From assembly GCA_002451435.1 (NCBI GenBank), contig DKCF01000026.1, forward strand, positions 5,752-16,250: a DNA stretch of 10,499 nt. Reading direction: 5' to 3'. The position numbers and the translations under genes are program-made. The number at the start of each line of letters is the position of its first letter. The stretch's first letter is position 1. The stretch comes from Bifidobacterium sp. UBA6881 (GTDB lineage Bacteria > Actinomycetota > Actinomycetes > Actinomycetales > Bifidobacteriaceae). Positions 7,301 through 10,499 of this stretch are shown piece after piece. The notes beneath the pieces were generated by a model that saw nothing but the letters and a program-made list of their open reading frames with translations, did not search any database and was not told where the DNA came from.

Positions 7301-10300
7301 GCGCGGAATCCGGCCTGTTCCCGGTGGTCGACCGCGACCGCCTGCCGGAACACGTCTACCGCATGCTCGCCGACACCGCAGGCATCGGCAACACCGCCAT
7401 CACCGGCGACAAGCTCACCGCCATGCCCGCTATCGAGCAGGTGGACGACAAGGCCTCCTATCCGTTCGGCATCGCCCACGCCGGCTACACGCTGTCCGCC
7501 AACCTCGGCTTCGACCATGAGGCCGCCACCGGCGGCGCGCTGCCGAGCGATCTCGTGCCGTCCCGCATCGCGCCCGACGCGTTGGTCGGACCGGCATGGC
7601 CGGCGATCTACGCGGCACTGGGCTCCGTGTACGTCAAGGGCTTCCCGGTGATCGAAGGCCTGCTCAACGCGGTGCACCTCGACCACCTCATCGAGCTTGA
7701 GGTCAGCGAGGACGATCTGCTTCGCCACACCGGCGAGACCATCGCCCTGACCAGCTGGGCCGAGGACTACTTCGAATCCGCCTCCGGCCGCGTGGTGACC
7801 ATCCACGTGAGGCACGCCGCCGAAGACGGCACCGTGCTGGCCAACGAAACCGAACGCTTCGCCATCCGCGGCCGCGCCTACTCCGACGCATTGCCGCCGG
7901 AAGCACCGGACTACGGCGGCATCGACGCCGAGATCAAGAGCACCCCGCGCCGCCTGCTGCGTCGCGTCACGGTGACCGCACCGCACGAGATGACCGCGTT
8001 CGCCCGCACCTCCGGCGACTTCAACCCGATCCACACCTCGCACCGCGGAGCCGCGGTCTCCGGCCTCGCCGCGCCGCTGGTGCACGGCATGTGGCTGTCC
8101 GCGACCGCGCAGCACGCCGTGCAGGCGCTTGATGAGAAGGGCGCGCACTACGAGATCGCAGGCTGGACCTACAACATGTACGGCATGGTGCAGCTCGACG
8201 ACAAGGTGGAGATCTCCATCGAGCGCGTCGGCCGCGTGGCCCACTCCGGCATGGTGCTCGAAGTGACCAGCCGCATCGACGGCAACATCGTGTCCCGCGG
8301 CACCGCCATCGTCCGTGCGCCGAAGTCCGCCTTCGTGTACCCGGGCCAGGGCATCCAGAAGCAGGGCATGGTGCTCGACGAACGCGCCAAGTCCCCGGCC
8401 GCCCGCGACGTATGGCGGCGCGCCGACAAGGTGACCCGCGAAAAGCTCGGATTCTCGATCCTCGCCGTCGTGCGCGACAATCCGAAGGAGCTCACCGCCA
8501 ACGGCGTCACCTACCGCCACCCGGACGGCCTGCTCAACCTCACCCAATTCACCCAGGTGGCGCTCGCCACCGTGGCCTTCGCCCAGACCGCGCGTCTGCG
8601 CGAGGCCGGCGCCGACATCTGGCCCGCGTACTTCGCCGGCCACTCGCTGGGCGAATACAACGCGCTGAGCTCCTTCGCCGGCGTGATTCCGTTGGAAACC
8701 GTGATCGAACTCGTGTTCCACCGCGGTTCCACCATGCACCATCTGATTCCGCGTGACGCCAACGGCCGCTCCAACTACCGCATGGGCGCGCTGCGCCCCA
8801 ACCAGTTCGGCGTGGGCGATGACGGCGTGCGCGAATACGTCGAATCCGTTGCGAAGGCATCCGGCGAATTCCTGCAGATCGTCAACTACAACCTGGCCGG
8901 ACAGCAGTACGCCGTGGCCGGCACCATCGCCGGTCTCAAGGCGCTGAAGGCCGATGCCGCCCGCCGTGTCGCCGAATACGGTGGCAAGCCGGCGTTCATG
9001 CTGGTGCCGGGCATCGACGTGCCGTTCCACTCCACGCTGCTGAGGAAGGGCGTGCCGGAGTTCCGCGACAAGCTCGACGCGCTGCTGCCGAAGCACATCG
9101 ACTACCGTGGCCGCTTGGTCGGACGCTACATCCCGAACCTGGTCGCGGTACCGTTCGAAATGACCAGGGAATTCGCGGCGAAGATCCTCGAAGTCGTGCC
9201 TTCCGAACGCATCAAGGCCGCTCTGGACGATCCGAAGGTGTGGGATTCCTACGCCGAGGACGATCAGAAGCTCGGACGTCTGCTGCTGACCGAACTGCTG
9301 AGCTGGCAGTTCGCCTCCCCGGTGCGTTGGATCGAAACGCAGGCGCTGCTGTTCGGCTCCGCCGAGCAGAACGGTCTGGGCGTCGAGGAATACGTCGAGG
9401 TGGGTCTTGGCAACGCTCCGACGCTGGCCAACCTGGGCTCCAAGACGCTGCGTCTGCCGCAATTCGCGGGACGCGACGTGACCGTGTACAACGTCGGCCG
9501 CGATGAGGGCCGCGTGTACATGACCGATTCCGACTCGTTGGTGCCGGAGGACGACGTCGACGAATCCGTGACGCAATCCGCAGCCCCGACGCAGGCACCG
9601 GCAGCCGCTCCAGCCGCGACTCAGCCGGCCGCACCCGTTACCGCCGCGGCTCCCGCGGTTCCGGAGGCTCCTGCGGGCGCTCCGTCCGGTGCCGCCGTCG
9701 CGGATATCCCGTTCAAGGCATCCGACGCCATCGCCACATTGCTGGCGTACTCCGCCAAGGTGCGTCCCGACCAGATCGGTGAATCCGACACCACCGACAC
9801 TCTGACCAATGGCGTGTCGTCCCGCCGCAACCAGCTGCTCATGGACATCAGCTCCGAGCTGGGCGTCGCCTCCGTGGACGGTGCCGCCGAAGCGACCATC
9901 AAGGCGCTGAGCGCGCTTGTCGACAAGGTCGCTCCGAATTACAAGGCGTTCGGTCCGGTGCTTTCCGAAATCGTGCGCGACCGCGTCCGCGGACTGTTCG
10001 GCGCAGCCGGCGTGAAGCTCGGCCAGATCACCAAGCGTGTGACCGACACGTGGCAGCTGGGCGAAGGATGGGCCTCCCACGTGGTGGCCGCTCTGGTGCT
10101 GGAGACCCGCGAGGGTGCCAGCTCCCGTGGCGGAGACCTCGCGTCGCTGCCCACCGACGCCGCTTCCAACGCGGCCGCCGCGAACGCGTTGATCGACGCC
10201 GCCGTGCAGAAGGTCGCATCCGACAAGGGCGTGGCCGTCGCATTGCCGAGCGCCGGCGGTGCCGCCGGCGGCGCGGTCGTCGATTCCGCCGCTTTGGACG

Positions 10301-10499
10301 CATTCGCGGCCAAGGTGACCGGTGCTGACGGCGTGCTCGCCTCCACCGCTCGATTCGTGCTGAACCAGCTGGGCGTCGCCGCTCCGGTGGCCGATGACGT
10401 CGCCGATGAGAACGCGGCCGTGGTCGCCGCCGTCGAAGCCGAGCTCGGCTCCGATTGGCCGAAGCAGGTCGAGCCGCGCTTCGACGAACGCAAGGCGAT
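4324..10499 (+). CDS. fas: Type I multifunctional fatty acid synthase (3' part beyond the window)
   Basis: The reading frame is open from the ATG to the window edge, giving 2058 complete codons; full actinobacterial FAS-I proteins have about 3000 residues. Domains in order: acetyltransferase (about 1-370) with GHSQG, Ser123, and His268 in LPFHNP; FMN-dependent enoyl reductase (about 385-850) with LLAGMTPTT (404-412), AELAGGGQ (428-435), GGSAGGHH (551-558) and VVGGGIGTPE (583-592); hot-dog dehydratase region (about 870-1335) with SGDFNPIH (Asp1232, His1237) and APLVHGMW (1250-1257); malonyl/palmitoyl transferase (about 1336-1740) with YPGQG (1339-1343), GHSLGEY (Ser1441), Arg1467 and His1569; an Ala/Pro-rich linker (about 1750-1793); ACP (from about 1794) with the probable phosphopantetheine Ser1832 in NGVSSRRN. 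The visible part ends near the expected ketoreductase start, so ketoreductase and ketosynthase should lie downstream. Ala161 occupies the place of malonate-binding Arg1467 in the first transferase, fitting acetyl rather than malonyl loading. The enzyme elongates acetyl primers using malonyl-CoA in the cytosol. Start supported by AAGGA and the AT N-terminus. Confidence 0.96.
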   Translation, partial: MNTFFLDRLNSEPHALAFAGQSTPWPVALADQSANPTLDKALHDHAAAAKSLLYPVAADLLATTGRPVDLFGFKPNAARLGAAADASASVPGIALSQLGALLDAAALGYNPANAKPVAVLGHSQGVLAVHMVQAIEKAGSIDAAAAQIDEIIAIATLIGVAGTRQARQLGLAARHGEATPMLSVKDITRAQVEALIGRVDGARGPIAIAVTNSATHYVLSGYPEDLAAFGVEVAKEHKHQAKLREEKVRGGRVFDPVLEYLDVTLPFHNPLMADAVAQTVSWAEACGINADHARELASEVLINHVDWAARVRALMKSTDPSALWVLDFGPGTTVGKLFSTVAQGTGVGVVEASTVAARGALSTSEALPERTQNWTRFAPSIIHTAAGDKVRTAFTELTGKAPVLLAGMTPTTVEPEIVAAAANAGYWAELAGGGQVTASVFNRHVAKLEEELEEGRTVEFNAMFMDRYLWNLQFGSQRIVPKKRASGTPIDGVVVSAGIPELDEAVKLIRGLNADGFPYVSFKPGTVDQIRQVVRIAKAVAPTKVLIEVEGGSAGGHHSWESLDDLLLSTYAEVREQSNLVLVVGGGIGTPERGADYITGEWSRTYGRPLMPVDGVLVGTAAMTAKEAHTSPEVKKMLVNTPGIPAKGSEDDPFAPLGEQWVPSGQAKGGVTSGLSHLHADIYELENSSARCGRLLVRVMKHPEELESRREEIIKALNATAKPYFGDLKTMTYLQWAQRFADLAFPWVDETYADRFLHLLQRIEARVTAQESGEFASLFASRADVEADPNAAIAKLAEAYPQAGELTVTPMDEAWFPVLVREYPKPMPFVPVIDNDLLRWWGQDQLWQSEDSRYSADSVRIIPGPISVAGITTIDEPIADILGRFEAAMVKRVSAESPSADTTAFAELGAAGSAEEFIRKSPNISWVGHLMANPAYGTDNGDANYEIRKVATEGGVEKYDLDIHLDTYWDNDPDGGTSKHAVRDIVIPLNVNGAESGLFPVVDRDRLPEHVYRMLADTAGIGNTAITGDKLTAMPAIEQVDDKASYPFGIAHAGYTLSANLGFDHEAATGGALPSDLVPSRIAPDALVGPAWPAIYAALGSVYVKGFPVIEGLLNAVHLDHLIELEVSEDDLLRHTGETIALTSWAEDYFESASGRVVTIHVRHAAEDGTVLANETERFAIRGRAYSDALPPEAPDYGGIDAEIKSTPRRLLRRVTVTAPHEMTAFARTSGDFNPIHTSHRGAAVSGLAAPLVHGMWLSATAQHAVQALDEKGAHYEIAGWTYNMYGMVQLDDKVEISIERVGRVAHSGMVLEVTSRIDGNIVSRGTAIVRAPKSAFVYPGQGIQKQGMVLDERAKSPAARDVWRRADKVTREKLGFSILAVVRDNPKELTANGVTYRHPDGLLNLTQFTQVALATVAFAQTARLREAGADIWPAYFAGHSLGEYNALSSFAGVIPLETVIELVFHRGSTMHHLIPRDANGRSNYRMGALRPNQFGVGDDGVREYVESVAKASGEFLQIVNYNLAGQQYAVAGTIAGLKALKADAARRVAEYGGKPAFMLVPGIDVPFHSTLLRKGVPEFRDKLDALLPKHIDYRGRLVGRYIPNLVAVPFEMTREFAAKILEVVPSERIKAALDDPKVWDSYAEDDQKLGRLLLTELLSWQFASPVRWIETQALLFGSAEQNGLGVEEYVEVGLGNAPTLANLGSKTLRLPQFAGRDVTVYNVGRDEGRVYMTDSDSLVPEDDVDESVTQSAAPTQAPAAAPAATQPAAPVTAAAPAVPEAPAGAPSGAAVADIPFKASDAIATLLAYSAKVRPDQIGESDTTDTLTNGVSSRRNQLLMDISSELGVASVDGAAEATIKALSALVDKVAPNYKAFGPVLSEIVRDRVRGLFGAAGVKLGQITKRVTDTWQLGEGWASHVVAALVLETREGASSRGGDLASLPTDAASNAAAANALIDAAVQKVASDKGVAVALPSAGGAAGGAVVDSAALDAFAAKVTGADGVLASTARFVLNQLGVAAPVADDVADENAAVVAAVEAELGSDWPKQVEPRFDERKA

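Noticed and set aside
4213..10080. A 1955-codon open frame on the minus strand
   Set aside because: It is exactly in codon register opposite fas and exists only because fas lacks TTA, CTA and TCA codons. The product is rich in Gly, His, Arg, Val and Asp with no recognisable domain, while the sense strand encodes clear FAS motifs throughout.
1..10499. Mobile elements, CRISPR arrays, tRNA or rRNA genes
   Set aside because: No transposase or integrase motifs, spaced direct repeats or structural RNA signatures were seen on either strand; nearly all of the sequence is accounted for by four housekeeping genes.

Overview
This window reads as a piece of a Bifidobacterium-type chromosome (high-GC Actinobacteria). 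The evidence is the combination of a divergent biotin transporter gene (bioY), an actinobacterial fused biotin carboxylase/BCCP subunit, a PccB-like carboxyltransferase, and a giant multifunctional type I fatty acid synthase in the order acetyltransferase - enoyl reductase - dehydratase - malonyl/palmitoyl transferase - ACP. Coding density is high, and codon use is strongly GC-biased. No UUA, CUA or UCA codon occurs in the seen parts of the three forward genes. The genus is inferred from gene order and protein style, not from a database search.

Layout: (1) positions 1-561, minus strand: bioY, biotin ECF transporter S component, running off the left edge close to its C-terminus, probably starting at a TTG codon. 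(2) 562-735: a relatively AT-rich divergent intergenic region with a perfect TTGACA element facing bioY, repeated TGTTGACA-like words, and two inverted repeats in the leader and start region of the forward operon. (3) 736-2631: accC-like alpha subunit (biotin carboxylase plus biotin carboxyl carrier). (4) 2628-4280: accD/pccB-like beta subunit, overlapping the alpha gene by 4 nt (ATGA). (5) 4324 to beyond 10499: fas, type I fatty acid synthase, of which 2058 codons are visible; the window ends after the ACP domain, at about the start of the ketoreductase region.

How the genes fit together: BioY imports biotin, biotin is attached to Lys573 of the alpha subunit, the alpha/beta complex carboxylates acetyl-CoA to malonyl-CoA, and the fatty acid synthase immediately downstream consumes acetyl-CoA and malonyl-CoA. 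The three forward genes are tightly packed with no visible terminator between them and are probably one operon. This is core lipid metabolism rather than an accessory island. I found no convincing undescribed system; the most interesting unexplained structure is in the divergent intergenic region and around the accC start codon.
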